A stretch of 42,500 nucleotides of DNA from an uncultured Pelagibacteraceae bacterium (lineage in GTDB: Bacteria; Pseudomonadota; Alphaproteobacteria; Pelagibacterales; Pelagibacteraceae), in NCBI GenBank assembly GCA_902615045.1, contig CACMNP010000003.1:1-42500 (forward strand), read 5' to 3'. The position numbers and the translations under genes are program-made. This document shows positions 1 through 8,810 of the stretch, piece after piece. The notes under the pieces are model-generated. The model had not been told where the DNA came from and made no database searches. It saw nothing but the letters and a program-made list of their open reading frames with translations. Positions within the stretch are counted from its first letter, which is position 1, and the number at the start of each line of letters is the position of its first letter.

Positions 1-638
1 AAAAATGGAAATAGTATTTTTTTTAGATTAGGAAAATAATATCTTAATATTTTTAAAATATTTTGCACAGGCGTTACATGATCTCTGGAGTCATCTAAAT
101 CTTTTTCAGATAGATTTGACCACTTATAAACATCTTTTTGTTTGAAATACGAAAAATATTGCAAAAATCTCCACATCAAACCGGGATCACAAGGTAAGGC
201 TATAGATAAACGAGATTTTTTACTCATAAATTTTAAAAAATTTATAAAATCATCTTCGAAAAATAAAAAATGCTCAAATGAGTGCGAAGATATCATTCTG
301 GTATATTTTACAGTTGGCTTATGTAATGTAATTTTTTTATAATTTACAAATTTAATATTTATATTTTTGTATTTTTTATTAAGCGTTTCACATTTCTTTT
401 TAAAAAATTTATCATCTACTATTGTATAAGTTTTAATATTTTTTGTATCCATATATTTAATATGTGGTTCAGCTCCACCACCAATTTCAATTATATGCTC
501 ATTAAATTGTTTACTTATATTAAAATCTAATAGTTTATGATTTATTGAATATAATAATTTTGAGATTCCAGTATAAGTAGCTTTATTATAATTGTTATTA
601 TTATATATGTTATGATTAATTTTTGCTTTTTTAAACAT
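1..638 (-). CDS. Class I SAM-dependent methyltransferase, partial at left edge
   Basis: The frame stays open from an ATG at 638 to the window edge, giving 212 visible codons with the C-terminus missing. Residues 49-58 read IIEIGGGAEPH, a glycine-rich motif I that binds S-adenosylmethionine, and residues 118-123 read SHSFEH, matching the S-x-x-LEH type motif found after strand 4 in class I methyltransferases. It probably methylates a sugar or a lipid-linked glycan, but the acceptor cannot be told from the sequence. It is transcribed away from the membrane transferase at 716 and shares a short divergent promoter region with it. No signal peptide or membrane segment is visible. Confidence 0.8.
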   Translation of the reverse strand, partial: MFKKAKINHNIYNNNNYNKATYTGISKLLYSINHKLLDFNISKQFNEHIIEIGGGAEPHIKYMDTKNIKTYTIVDDKFFKKKCETLNKKYKNINIKFVNYKKITLHKPTVKYTRMISSHSFEHFLFFEDDFINFLKFMSKKSRLSIALPCDPGLMWRFLQYFSYFKQKDVYKWSNLSEKDLDDSRDHVTPVQNILKILRYYFPNLKKILFPF

Positions 639-678
639 TATTAAAATTTCTGTTAAACTTTTTTTTTAGCATATAAAG

Positions 679-706
679 ACTATAATAATAAATTAAGATA
701 TAACAA
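679..706. promoter_or_regulatory. Overlapping divergent promoters between 638 and 716
   Basis: On the plus strand a perfect TATAAT lies at 681-686, 30 bases before the ATG at 716, with no good -35. On the minus strand TTGTTA (701-706) and TATAGT (679-684) are separated by 16 bases and would serve the methyltransferase ending at 638. The two -10 boxes overlap, so the promoters may compete. Such matches are frequent by chance in DNA this AT-rich. Confidence 0.3.
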
Positions 707-715
707 ATTTTATCA

Positions 716-1842
716 ATGCATAGTATCTTTAAATTAGAATACATTTTTCTTCTAATAGTAATCACACTATCTATCTTTTATATTATATTTGGTAATTCTT
801 TTTGGGATTTTTTTTTAGTACCCGTAGGTAATTATACTATTGATTTTACTGACTTAAGGTGTGTTAAATCCTGGGATAGACTTTATACTGACTTCAAAAA
901 TAGTGAATTTATTTATAATGATAGCTCTGCATGTAAGCTTAATTATCCAAAAATTTGGATTTTTTTTTCAAAATACTTGCTAGTTGATAAAATATTTTAT
1001 CTTTATGTTTTGAGTAATTTTATTATTTATAATTTAATATATTTTTACTTAATAAAAAATTATAAATCTAAATTTTTTATTTATTTTTATTTAAGTGGGG
1101 CTAGCATGTTAATGTTGGAGAGAGGCAACATTGAAATTTTAATATTTATATTAATATTTTTTGCATTTTTAAGTAAAAATCTTATAAGAATTACACTTCT
1201 TTGCTCAGTAATATCTCTAAAACTATTTCCAATTTTTTCATTAATCTCTCAATTGCCAAAATATAAATATGTTTTTACTATTTGTTTATTTTTTTCAGTT
1301 ATTTATCTACTATACATTTATAACGATCTAGCTTTTATTTTTGAAAATACTCCAGACACGGGAGACATAAGTTATGGGACAAAATCTATATCAAGTAATT
1401 TAATAAAACATTTTAATATTTTTATTAATCATTACCTAATAAGTTTTGTGCTCATAATTCTAACATTAGTTTTATATTTTTTTTTTTTTAAAAATTATTT
1501 TAAAAATTTAAAATATACAAATGAAGAAATGTTTTTTTAAGTGGGGGAGCTATTTACTCAGCAACTTTTCTTATTAATAGTAATCATGATTATAGGTTGA
1601 TTTTTTTATTACTAATGATTCCTTTAATTTTACAACTTAACTTAAAAACACTAAAAATTACTTTTTTATCTACTATTATTCTATGTCTTGAGCTGAATAG
1701 ACTTTTATTTATATTTGGGTTTTTTGGTGGGGTAATAAATACCTTTTTTAAAATTATTTTATTTTTTCTAGTAACATTGACATTGATCGACATATTGCTT
1801 AAAAAAATTATAACAAATAATACTTTAAAAAATATTACATAA
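716..1842 (+). CDS. GT-C type membrane glycosyltransferase (GT87/DUF2029-like), frameshifted
   Basis: This is a multi-pass membrane protein read in two frames. The first part runs 716-1540; it stops at a TAA directly after a run of seven T at 1532-1538, and the adjacent frame continues without a break (SGGAIYSATF...) to 1842. One extra T would join them into about 375 residues. Features pointing to polyprenyl-phosphate-sugar-dependent GT-C transferases of the GT87/DUF2029 kind are the many hydrophobic helices, the ERGN motif at residues 135-138 inside a loop before a helix, and NHDYRLIFLL after the break. It heads a plus-strand operon with a PLP dehydrase, a DPM-like transferase and an SDR. 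The exact sugar is unknown. The break could be a sequencing error, a phase-variable tract or a real mutation. Confidence 0.6.
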
Positions 1843-1856
1843 AATCGGATACAAAA

Positions 1857-3069
1857 TTGCATAAATATCCCTTAACATTCAATAGCATTGGAACAGAAGA
1901 GGAAAAATCTGTAAACAAAATTTTAAAATCCAAAAAATTTACAATGGGCAAAAATGTTGAGAAGTTTGAGAGAAATTTTGCAAAATGGGTGGGATCAAAA
2001 TATTCAGTTATGGTTAATTCTGGCTCATCAGCAAACTTACTTATGGTAGAAAGTTTACTTAGAGGCCAAAGAAAAACAAAAAAGTTAAAAAAGGGAGATG
2101 AAATAATTGTACCAGCACTTTCATGGCCCACAACAGTTTGGCCTATTATACAACTTGGATTTGTTCCAGTTTTTGTTGACTCCAATATTGATGATTTATC
2201 AATAGATTTTAAGAAAGCTAAAAGAGCTGTAACAAAAAAAAACAAAAGCTATTTTTATGATACATGTCTTGGGTAATTCCGCAAATATGGATGAAGCCAT
2301 AAAGTTTTGTAAAAAATTTAATCTTATATTAATAGAAGATTGTTGTGAAAGTCTTGGATCTCACTTCAAAAAGAAACACATTGGCAACTTTGGCTTGGCA
2401 GGTTCGTTTTCTTTTTATTTCGCGCATCATATATGTACTATTGAGGGTGGAGCAATATGTACTAATGATAAAAATTTAGCAAATGATTTGAAAAGTTTTA
2501 GAGCACATGGCTGGATTAGAAATAGATCAGATAGAGCAAATTTTGCAAAAAAATACAAATTATTAGACGAAAAGTTTCTTTTTGTTACTACTGGATACAA
2601 TGTAAGACCTACAGAGATTAATGCCGCAATGGGATTAAGCCAACTTAAAAGGTTAGATTATTATCTTAATAGAAGAGATGCAGTTGTTAAGAAAATTTCG
2701 AGAATATTATTAAAATTTCCGCATCTAGAAATCATTGGTCTTAAAAAATTAAATAATGATAAAAAACAGAAGAAAAATAGAGAACATTCATGGATGAACT
2801 TGCCATTATTATATAAAGTTAAATCAAGACCAAAATTTTTAAAGATCTTAAAAATTTTTAAAAAGAATAATATAGAAACAAGATCGATTATTGCTGGCAA
2901 CATAGTTCATCACCCGGCTTTGAAAAAAATGAAATTTAGAATAGGAAATAAATTAAGTGTTTCCAATGAAATATTCAAATATGGATTTATGATAGGGTGT
3001 CATCCGAATATAAGTTTAAAAGCTATAAACTCTTTGAAAAAAGCAGTTTCTGAATGCAAAAACATCTAG
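1857..3069 (+). CDS. PLP/PMP-dependent sugar 3-dehydrase, ColD/RfbH-like (DegT fold), frameshifted
   Basis: DegT/DnrJ/EryC1 fold protein, about 403 residues once one A is removed from the nine-A run at 2234-2242; the joined frames then read TKKTKAIFMIHVLGNSANM, as family members do. The PLP-lysine position is occupied by histidine: SFYFAHHICTIEGG at 185-198 has His190 where aminotransferases have Lys. That replacement is the hallmark of the dehydrases ColD and RfbH/E1, which remove the 3-hydroxyl of a 4-keto-6-deoxy nucleotide sugar. With gmd at 9785 in the same island, the GDP-4-keto-6-deoxymannose route toward a colitose-like 3,6-dideoxyhexose is a reasonable inference. The start is taken as TTG 1857; no ATG is available, and the reading could begin at ATA 1839 overlapping the previous stop. 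Confidence 0.75.
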
Positions 3070-3795
3070 AAACCATTATAGGCATCTGTTTACCGTCATA
3101 TAATGAGTCAGATAACATAAATAACTTAATTAATAACATTTTAAGTATAAGTAAAAATATTATTGTATGTGTAGTAGATGATAATAGCCCCGACGAAACA
3201 TTCAAGATTGTTAGTGAAAATTTTAAAAATATTGAAAATGTCCATATTATAAAAAGAGAAAAAAAAGATGGAAGAGGAAGTGCGGTATGGGATGGTTTTA
3301 AATTTCTAAATTCACTATCTAAAAATATTAATATTTATGTTGAGATGGACTGTGATTTTTTCACATTCTATTGAAGATTTGAGAAAAGGAATTCAGCTAA
3401 AAAATGATTCAAATTGTGATGTCCTACTGGGGTCTAGATATCCAGACGGTACAATCATTAACTGGCCAATAAATAGAAGAATTTTTAGTTTTATTTCAAA
3501 TATGCTAATCAGAACATTAATTGATAAATCAATCCATGATTATACAAATGGATTTAGATTTTATAACAAAAAAGCCATAGATATAATTTTAGAAAAAAAA
3601 CCTATAAATAAAGGATTTATTTATTTAAGTGAAACTTTATGTTTTTTTTTAATAAAAGGTCTTAAAATTAAATCATTTCCCATAATATTTAAAAATAGAA
3701 TCAGAGGTAAAAGTAATACAAATCTTATAGAAATATTTAATTCTCTTAAAGGCATAATAAAAATTCACAGGAATTATAAAAAATGGAAAGTTTAA
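3054..3795 (+). CDS. GT2 glycosyltransferase, dolichyl/polyprenyl-phosphate mannose synthase-like, frameshifted
   Basis: A short soluble GT-A enzyme of about 246 residues when a single T is removed from the six-T run at 3356-3361. The restored reading VEMDCDFSHSIEDL matches the metal-binding DxD region of DPM1-type enzymes; as written the first frame ends at 3374 and the second is open from 3337. Other family features are ICLPSYNESDN at 11-21, VVDDNSPDET at 40-49 and GSRYPDG at 126-132. No C-terminal membrane segments are present. Such enzymes load a sugar from a nucleotide onto polyprenyl phosphate for use by GT-C transferases, which fits the membrane GT at 716 in the same operon. It overlaps the dehydrase end by 16 bases. 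Confidence 0.75.
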
Positions 3796-4568
3796 ATAAA
3801 ATTGCACTGACAGGATCTACTGGAAGTATTGGATTAGAATTTCCAAAAAAATGTTCGAAATTATACACGCGACTAGAAGCTTCTACTTATAAAATGATAT
3901 CTGAAATTAATAGATTAAAGGTTAAGCCAGAAACATTAATACATTTAGCTGCATTAGTGAGCACAAAAAAATGTAAATTAAATCCAAAAAAAGCGTATGA
4001 ATTAAATATTTTAGGTGCAACAAAATGGTATGAAGCTTCAAAATTTACAGGTATAAAAAATTTTATATTTATTTCAACGTCACATGTCTACAAGTCAATA
4101 AAAACTAAAAATGTAGTAATAAACTATGGTTTTGACACAAAACCAGACAATATTTATGGCAAATCAAAACTTATAGCCGAAAAAAAATTAAAGTATTTAT
4201 CAATAATAAATGGTTTTCCAAATTTGGTAATTGTAAGAGTTTTTAGCGTGTTATCAAAAAATGCAAGAGAAGATTTTTTAGTGAATAATTTACTAAAAAA
4301 AAAGAAAAAAAAAGATTATTCAACAATATATGGTGTAAATATACAACGAGACTTTTTAGAATCTAAAGTTATCGCAAAAAAAATAATTGCTATAGCGTTA
4401 TCAAAAAAGAAAAAAAAAATTTATCATGTATGTTCCGGTAAGCCAAAAACTATTGGCCAAGTGAGTAAAGAAATTTTGGGATACAGATTCTATAGGAAAT
4501 GTAATAAAAAAAAAATAATTAATGCAAATTGGCTGTCTCTTATTGGTAAAGAAACATTTATAGCTTAA
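3783..4568 (+). CDS. NAD(P)-dependent extended SDR, nucleotide-sugar epimerase/reductase
   Basis: Rossmann protein of 261 residues with TGSTGSIG at 10-17 (TGxxGxxG), LIHLAALVS after strand 4, STSHVY near the catalytic serine and YGKSK as the YxxxK pair. It follows the dehydrase and the transferase with a 13-base overlap, so it could be the 4-keto reductase or epimerase that completes the dideoxysugar (the ColC role); this is inference. The C-terminal stretch between 4480 and 4515 reads oddly (GYRFYRKC). The +1 frame there reads DTDSIGNVIKKK, bounded by GGG at 4478-4480 and a ten-A run at 4506-4515, so a compensating pair of indels is possible. Confidence 0.7.
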   Translation: MESLNKIALTGSTGSIGLEFPKKCSKLYTRLEASTYKMISEINRLKVKPETLIHLAALVSTKKCKLNPKKAYELNILGATKWYEASKFTGIKNFIFISTSHVYKSIKTKNVVINYGFDTKPDNIYGKSKLIAEKKLKYLSIINGFPNLVIVRVFSVLSKNAREDFLVNNLLKKKKKKDYSTIYGVNIQRDFLESKVIAKKIIAIALSKKKKKIYHVCSGKPKTIGQVSKEILGYRFYRKCNKKKIINANWLSLIGKETFIA

Positions 4569-4589
4569 ACTGAGTAAAAAATATATCAG

Positions 4590-5082
4590 TCATAAAAAAA
4601 ATATTTTGTTTTTTTTTATAATTTTCATTCTTTCTTTAATTATTTTATACTGTTCTTTATGGGAAGACATTGTCCCATGATGTGCATTGAAATTAAAAGT
4701 AATATTTTTTGCAAATTTGCTTATTAAATTTTGTTTGCCTATACCTATAATAAAGTGACAATTAGAATTTGTAGAATAAATTTTATCAAATAAACTGTTA
4801 ATTTCATTTATAGACATATACATAAGTACATGATTAATAATAATAATATCAAAATCTTTATCTAAAAAATTAGACATTTCGCTATATTTTTCGTTAATAT
4901 CATAATTCAGAATTTTTTTATTTAGATTTTTTTTCTAATCTCTTTTCTCCACATCCATAGTCTAAAATTATACTATTTGTTGACTGTAAATTGCCAATTT
5001 TGATGATTTCATTAATAATTTTATCAAAATAAATTTTTTTAAAACCTTTATATTTTGTTACTTGTGTAAAATTAACCTTCAT
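4590..5082 (-). CDS. Class I SAM-dependent methyltransferase, frameshifted
   Basis: A small methyltransferase of about 163 residues split by one extra base in the eight-T run at 4927-4934 (minus-strand A run). The first part starts at ATG 5082 and contains ILDYGCGEKR at residues 39-48 (motif I). After correction it continues as LEKNLNKKILNYDINEKYSE, with NYDI as the acidic motif II, and then DFDIIIINHVLMYM at 77-90, typical of the post-I/motif IV region. As written, only the second part (start at 4877) is open to the TGA at 4590. It overlaps the end of the aminotransferase by 11 bases and its 3' end faces the SDR at 4568. The substrate is unknown. Confidence 0.65.
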
Positions 5083-6306
5083 AAAATTTATTTATTTCAC
5101 GACAATAATATTCTATTTTATCCTTGCTAATATCAGAATGAGAAGGAAGACAAATCAATTCTTTTTCGAACAATTCAGAGTTTTTACAATCATTTAAATT
5201 ATAATTTTTTTCACAATTAGAATAAAAATGATATCTAGTTTCTAAACCTTTAATCATAAGATAATTGACTAATTCTTTCTTATTTTTAATTAGTATTGGA
5301 TAATCTAGAAAGTTTTGAAAGTCAGGATCAATTATATTAATTATTTTAACATTTAAATTATTTTTTAATAATTTTGAATAATATAAATTGTTAATTTTTC
5401 TTTTTTCCTTATCAGTTTCAAAATCGTTATCTTTTATAATATTATTTATAATTTTAATACTGAGATTTGGTATTTTTGAAAAATATTCTATGGGTATGTC
5501 GGATTTTACTTTAAAAGCAAAAGCTGGATAAATAATATTTAAAAGTTTTTTTATTTCTTTCAATTTAGCTATTTTGATAACGTAAAAAAAGAAGAAATTG
5601 TATATTAGTTTAGACAAGAAAATTTTGAGTATTATAAACAGGAAAAATTTTTTAACATATAAATATTTTGGAAAATTTTTGTAATTTTTTTCTAAATTAG
5701 ACGCAAAGTTATATATTTCTAAATTAGATGTAAGCATGGCACCCCCATAAATTGCGGACACATTCTTCATTATACCGAAGCTTAAAATCGAGACATCTGC
5801 TATAGAGCCAGCATATATTTTCTTATTTTCAACTAAACTAAAGTTACCAAAATAAATGGCCAAATCCTCAATTAATAAAATATCTTGATTTTTACAAAAG
5901 TTTTTAAGCTCTATTAAATCCTCATACCTATTAAACATATTTGTAAAGAGTATTGCGGATGTTTTTTCGCTTATATTATTTTTAATTAAGTTAAAATCAA
6001 TTACCCCACTATTAGCATTTATATCAATAAATTTAGTTTCAAATTTCAATAATTTTGCTATTTCTACCATTTCTTCTAGGTTATAGGCACAAATAAGAAT
6101 TTCATTTTTCTTTAAATTTTTCTCTTTCAAAAATTCTAATATTACAATGAAGCAAGTTCTACACATTCCAAAAAAATTTATATAACTTTTATTCAATTTA
6201 ATTTTTAAATAATCGCTTAATTCTTTTTTTGATATTTCAAGACTGCTAAATATAGATTTTAAAAAATTCTGAATTTTAAATAAATTTTAACTCTTGGTAT
6301 TTTCAT
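5072..6306 (-). CDS. DegT/DnrJ/EryC1 aminotransferase with internal hydrophobic segment, frameshifted near start
   Basis: PLP-dependent sugar aminotransferase. Family motifs include FFGMCRTCF, a true lysine in SILSFGIMKNVSAIYGG (about Lys181 of the full form) and IEDLAIYFG. An unusual hydrophobic stretch at about residues 221-245 suggests membrane association. The open frame begins only at a TTG at 6196, but an ATG at 6306 overlaps the previous stop as ATGA and joins this frame if one base is added at the A run 6261-6266. That gives a coherent N-terminus (MKIPRVKIYLKF...) and about 411 residues, so the true start is probably 6306. It lies between a flavoenzyme and a methyltransferase, suggesting oxidation, amination and methylation of one sugar, which is inference. 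Confidence 0.7.
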
Positions 6307-7712
6307 TTGAAATTTGATCCTATTCTATAGGCATTTGAAATTATTAAAGCTGTTGGAAATTTTGATTTATTTTTTGGAATAGCACTTCCATCAATTACAA
6401 ATATATTTTTTAATCCTTTTAGTTCACAATTTGAATTAAGACTAAGTTTTTTATTTTTACTATTTATAGGAATTGTTCCTGTATAGTGATTATCACTTCC
6501 CATTTTAGGAAAAAGTTTAAACGAAAATGGATAAATTAGATTATTTTTTACCATATAATTTTTAAGTAACCTAAAATTATTATTTAGTTCTTTTTTAATT
6601 ATATGCATTTTTTTTTTGTTTACTTTTAAATTAATTTCATTCTTGTTATTTAAAGTAAAACTTAAATTTCCATATTTGCTGTCTAAATATAAATTTAAAA
6701 AAATCATTCTATTTTCTAAAATTTTGTAAAGACTTTTAGATAATGAATTTTTTATTTGTGGAAAAATACTAAATATTTTTTTTCTTATTACAGAATTAGA
6801 GCTTCTAAAGTTAACAGTGCAGTAATTATTTTTGTTTTTAGAAAAGATTTTTGCAGCTAGTTTAGATGATGAGAAATTTTCATTTTTTATTTTTTTTTTT
6901 AGAAAAAATAATCCAAACATCATTGGATTATGGTCTAGAGTAACAGATGTTGTATGATTTAAAACCTGGCAAATTAATCTTGTTGTCGATATTGTTCCGG
7001 CTGCAATAACTATTTTTTTTGCTTTTATAGATATTTTTTTTTTATTATTTATACAATTTAAATTATAAATATTATCTATTTTCTCTATACTATTCACAAA
7101 ATAGTTAAATTTTTTTATTCCTCCGGAATTAAAATTTATATCTTTTGGTTTTAATATTTTGTTATTCTTAAAATTACTTGCAATACAATTTTGAAAAAAT
7201 CTTATTTTCTTGTTTGATTGGTTTTTAATAATTTCTTTAAAAAGAGGATCTAATTTTAAATGATTTAAACTATTTGATTTGTTAGCAGTTTCTTCACCGA
7301 ACATTTCACCAGTAAATTTGTATTTTGAGTAAATAGATTTAAAGGAATTAATTAATTGTTTTTTTTCTTTTTTATTTAAAAAGTTAATACTTTTTTCAGA
7401 TAAAAATTCGCAACTACCACCCCAATAATTTGATACACCGCCATTATTAAGATATCCAAAAATTGAGGAATCATTATTTGGTATAATTTTATTTCCTTTA
7501 TAAAAATTTATAACACTTGAAATGTGTTCTTTTTTCTTAAATCTTGGTGGTAAAGATTCATTAATGTATTTATTTAAATTTTTGTAAGCTGATTTACTTT
7601 CAAACTTTGTGTTTTCTGTGGATATAAGTGCTATTTTTTTTCCTTTTTTTTTTAATGTGCTCAAAAAAAAATTTGATGATAATCCTGAACCAATAATTGC
7701 TATATCGTACAT
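6303..7712 (-). CDS. FAD-dependent GMC-type oxidoreductase
   Basis: A 469-residue flavoprotein. YDIAIIGSGLSS at 2-13 is the dinucleotide-binding GxGxx(G/S) loop for the FAD ADP moiety, followed by a strand and a helix. Near the C-terminus DNHYTGTIPIN carries the histidine and GT of the GMC active site, and IDGSAIPKN followed by PTALII matches the conserved C-terminal FAD-binding block. GMC enzymes oxidise alcohols, and here a sugar hydroxyl is the likely target because the next gene, coupled by an ATGA overlap, is a sugar aminotransferase that would need a keto group. No signal peptide is seen, so it is probably cytoplasmic. The electron acceptor is unknown. Confidence 0.75.
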   Translation of the reverse strand: MYDIAIIGSGLSSNFFLSTLKKKGKKIALISTENTKFESKSAYKNLNKYINESLPPRFKKKEHISSVINFYKGNKIIPNNDSSIFGYLNNGGVSNYWGGSCEFLSEKSINFLNKKEKKQLINSFKSIYSKYKFTGEMFGEETANKSNSLNHLKLDPLFKEIIKNQSNKKIRFFQNCIASNFKNNKILKPKDINFNSGGIKKFNYFVNSIEKIDNIYNLNCINNKKKISIKAKKIVIAAGTISTTRLICQVLNHTTSVTLDHNPMMFGLFFLKKKIKNENFSSSKLAAKIFSKNKNNYCTVNFRSSNSVIRKKIFSIFPQIKNSLSKSLYKILENRMIFLNLYLDSKYGNLSFTLNNKNEINLKVNKKKMHIIKKELNNNFRLLKNYMVKNNLIYPFSFKLFPKMGSDNHYTGTIPINSKNKKLSLNSNCELKGLKNIFVIDGSAIPKNKSKFPTALIISNAYRIGSNFK

Positions 7713-7715
7713 GTT

Positions 7716-8810
7716 TTAATCAATTCTTTTAATAAAAATTTTTAAATTAGATTTTATTATAGATATAATATTATCATATCTTAAATAATAATTTGGGGAT
7801 AATTTTCTATAATTTTCAAATTTTTCTATTTGTTTTTTATTATACTTAATAGCAAAATTATCTTTCTTTTTATTTATAACTTTTAAAATTTTAAGTCTAA
7901 AATTTTTCCAATTATATTTTTTTTTTAAAATTCGAAGATTAATTTTTTGTAAATATTTTAATTTTTTTTGATTTAAATTTTGAAGATAATTTATTTTCTT
8001 AGCAGCCTTAGATACGTTATTTAGAGGTATATACATAATCTTGTTAAAACCCTCATAGCCACACTGTTTTGTTAATATAGGCATAATACCCCAAGAAATG
8101 CCTTCTAATACAGTGGATGGATTTGCATCAAACTTACTTGTATGTAACAAAAAATCATATTTTTTTACTAATTTGTGATTTTTTTTTAATTTAAAATCTA
8201 CCCATCCATAATGTTTAACGTTATGTATATATTTATTACCAATTGTAGCAAATTTTTTATGTCCAACTTTATTTATAATTTTACCTAAATAATTTACATT
8301 TTTTGCGTAATTATTATACGCATAATCGTTACCAATATATAAAAACTTCCTATCCCCTTTTTTGTTAAATTTTTCTTTAACAAAAGGATACTGATTTATA
8401 TCTAGTCCAAGATCTATTTGAGTAATTTTTTTCTTCCAAATTTTAAATAGACTTTTTTCTAAATTTTTCATCCAATACGTTCCACAAATTGCAATAAAAT
8501 CATCGCACTTTGGTATAATATCATAAAGATGGCTCATTTGTTTAACATCTCCATTGAATGGTTGTACTAGAATTTTTTTGTACCAATTGTTATTTGAAAC
8601 AGATCTTCTAAAAATTGTATATGGATTTGAATGGCAATGGCCAATTAATAAATCATTTTTGTTAGGATAAATTTTTTTTAATGAAGTCCATGTATAGGTC
8701 TTAATTTTATAATTTTTGTTAAGGGCATGATATAAATTATTTCCAATTGACCATGGGTTTATTTTTTTTTTTAAATCAAATGGATAAATTATATGAGCTG
8801 TCTTTTTCAA
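7716..8810 (-). CDS. GT-B glycosyltransferase, GT4-like
   Basis: A 364-residue protein with two Rossmann-like halves. The C-terminal half contains KFLYIGNDYAYNNY, then TSKFDANPSTVLEGISWGIM, which corresponds to the S-x-x-E-x-x-P-x-x-x-LEG-x-x-x-G donor-binding region of GT4-type transferases. The N-terminal half starts directly with the first strand (KKTAHIIYPF). It probably adds a sugar to the growing lipid-linked repeat on the cytoplasmic face. The start is TTG 8810, overlapping the end of fcl by 35 bases. Its stop lies three bases before the flavoenzyme start. The donor may be GDP-fucose or another sugar; the sequence does not say. Confidence 0.65.
   Translation of the reverse strand: MKKTAHIIYPFDLKKKINPWSIGNNLYHALNKNYKIKTYTWTSLKKIYPNKNDLLIGHCHSNPYTIFRRSVSNNNWYKKILVQPFNGDVKQMSHLYDIIPKCDDFIAICGTYWMKNLEKSLFKIWKKKITQIDLGLDINQYPFVKEKFNKKGDRKFLYIGNDYAYNNYAKNVNYLGKIINKVGHKKFATIGNKYIHNVKHYGWVDFKLKKNHKLVKKYDFLLHTSKFDANPSTVLEGISWGIMPILTKQCGYEGFNKIMYIPLNNVSKAAKKINYLQNLNQKKLKYLQKINLRILKKKYNWKNFRLKILKVINKKKDNFAIKYNKKQIEKFENYRKLSPNYYLRYDNIISIIKSNLKIFIKRID

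Noticed and set aside
142..342. Plus-strand open frame of 66 codons
   Set aside because: It lies wholly inside the minus-strand methyltransferase, which has clear family motifs; the plus reading has none.
1532..1538. Programmed -1 ribosomal frameshifting at the T run in the GT-C gene
   Set aside because: Slippage on T runs could restore the frame, but neighbouring genes need shifts in the opposite direction at other runs, and no stimulatory structure is evident; an indel explains all cases better.
1590..2245. Minus-strand open frames opposite the GT-C and dehydrase genes
   Set aside because: They are antisense to genes with conserved motifs on the plus strand and show no family features.
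4569..4590. Inverted repeat ACTGA...TCAGT in the convergent gap after the SDR, as a terminator
   Set aside because: The stem is only five base pairs with a 12-base AT loop; it is too weak to call in DNA of this composition.
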